From Syntrophaceae bacterium UBA4810 (lineage in GTDB: Bacteria; Desulfobacterota; Syntrophia; Syntrophales; Smithellaceae), in assembly GCA_002402545.1 (NCBI GenBank), contig DHGA01000007.1:1-13326 (forward strand): a stretch of DNA of 13,326 nt, written 5' to 3'. The position numbers and the translations under genes are program-made. Shown one piece after another: positions 12,929 to 13,326 of the stretch. The first letter of the stretch is position 1. Each line of letters begins with the position of its first letter. The notes beneath the pieces are model-generated. The model made no database searches, was not told where the DNA came from, and saw only the letters and a list, made by a program, of their open reading frames with translations.

Positions 12929-13326
12929 ATGTTTGACTACATGATGACCAAAGAGCAGCTCAAAATCCGCGATGAAGCGCGTGAGCTGGTTAAATGGGTG
13001 CCCCGCCAGATGATTCTGGATATGGACACGGACACGATAAAATTCCCCAAAGAATTTCTGCAGGAGGCAGGCCGCCGTAATCTGATGGGCTGTCGCTATC
13101 CCAAAAAATGGGGCGGCAGGGATATGGATTGGGTAACCACCTGCATGCTGATGGAAGAAATTGGCACGCTCGGCTATGAATTTGCCTGCGTGTTCGGCGT
13201 GGGGGCGGAACTGGTCTGCGACGCCTTAATTCTGCACGGCACGGACGAACAAAAAGAAAAATACGTAAAGCCGCTGCTCAAAGGAGAGTTATTCGCGGCG
13301 GAGTGCCTGACCGAACCGCGCGGCGG
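12929..13326 (+). CDS. Acyl-CoA dehydrogenase, N-terminal part (runs off the window)
   Basis: An open frame from ATG 12929 to the window end, 132 complete codons, starting MFDYMMTKEQLKIRDEAREL. AAGGAG lies nine bases before the ATG. The sequence matches the N-terminal helical domain of acyl-CoA dehydrogenases (YPKKWGGRDMDW; LMEEIGTLGYEFA; LILHGTDEQKEKYVKPLLKGE) and reaches the start of the middle domain at AAECLTEPRGG. That corresponds to the conserved TEPxxGSD segment that contacts FAD and the substrate. These flavoenzymes introduce a 2,3-double bond into acyl-CoA and pass electrons to ETF. The catalytic Glu lies in the missing C-terminal part, so chain or ring specificity cannot be judged. 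It fits the acyl-CoA theme of the window and is divergent from the RRM gene. Confidence 0.92.
   Translation, partial: MFDYMMTKEQLKIRDEARELVKWVPRQMILDMDTDTIKFPKEFLQEAGRRNLMGCRYPKKWGGRDMDWVTTCMLMEEIGTLGYEFACVFGVGAELVCDALILHGTDEQKEKYVKPLLKGELFAAECLTEPRG

Overview
The window looks like chromosomal DNA from an anaerobic Desulfobacterota (deltaproteobacterial) organism, plausibly a Syntrophales-type syntroph. This is inferred from gene content, not from a marker gene: a fused ADP-forming acyl-CoA/acetate-CoA ligase, an acyl-CoA dehydrogenase, a FabH-like ketosynthase, a short four-domain S1 protein, and a three-hairpin repeat. Base composition is mixed. Most genes are of moderate GC, while 4411-5301, 10130-11023 and, less strongly, 8170-8841 are clearly AT-richer.

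Layout, left to right. Positions 1-330 hold the C-terminal end of a ketoacyl-ACP synthase III family gene (+). An intergenic cloverleaf-like repeat follows (368-436). Next are a YtcJ-type amidohydrolase (519-2084, +), a promoter-like sequence overlapped by an inverted repeat, a fused acyl-CoA synthetase (NDP-forming; 2173-4326, +), and an AT-rich MaoC/hot-dog dehydratase-like gene (4411-5301, +) whose leader can form two mutually exclusive hairpins. Convergent to it is a four-S1-domain RNA-binding protein (5457-6620, -). A divergent intergenic region with a perfect 21-bp AT palindrome separates it from a class I/II aminotransferase (6810-8114, +). Then come an outer-membrane beta-barrel protein (8170-8841, +), a strong hairpin, a CaCA-family Na+/Ca2+ exchanger (8984-9937, +), and an intergenic region with repeated TACCCATTGGGTA palindromes. 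That region leads into an unrecognised membrane-anchored protein (10130-11023, +). The right end holds a divergent MgtE-like transporter without the usual N domain (11049-12044, -), a glycine-rich RRM protein with a clear intrinsic terminator (12274-12648, -), a divergent promoter region with a 19-bp palindrome, and the first 132 codons of an acyl-CoA dehydrogenase (12929-13326, +).

Functionally, several genes fit acyl-CoA and fatty-acid metabolism: ketosynthase, NDP-forming acyl-CoA ligase, MaoC-like dehydratase and acyl-CoA dehydrogenase. They are not a tight operon; most have their own leader and probably their own promoter. Two genes are RNA-binding proteins (S1, RRM) and two are cation transporters (CaCA, MgtE-like). 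I see no CRISPR array, tRNA, rRNA, insertion sequence, or obvious multi-gene defence or biosynthetic system. The most unusual part is 9959-11023: repeated palindromes in front of a single membrane-anchored gene I do not recognise, which has no room for a ribosome-binding site.
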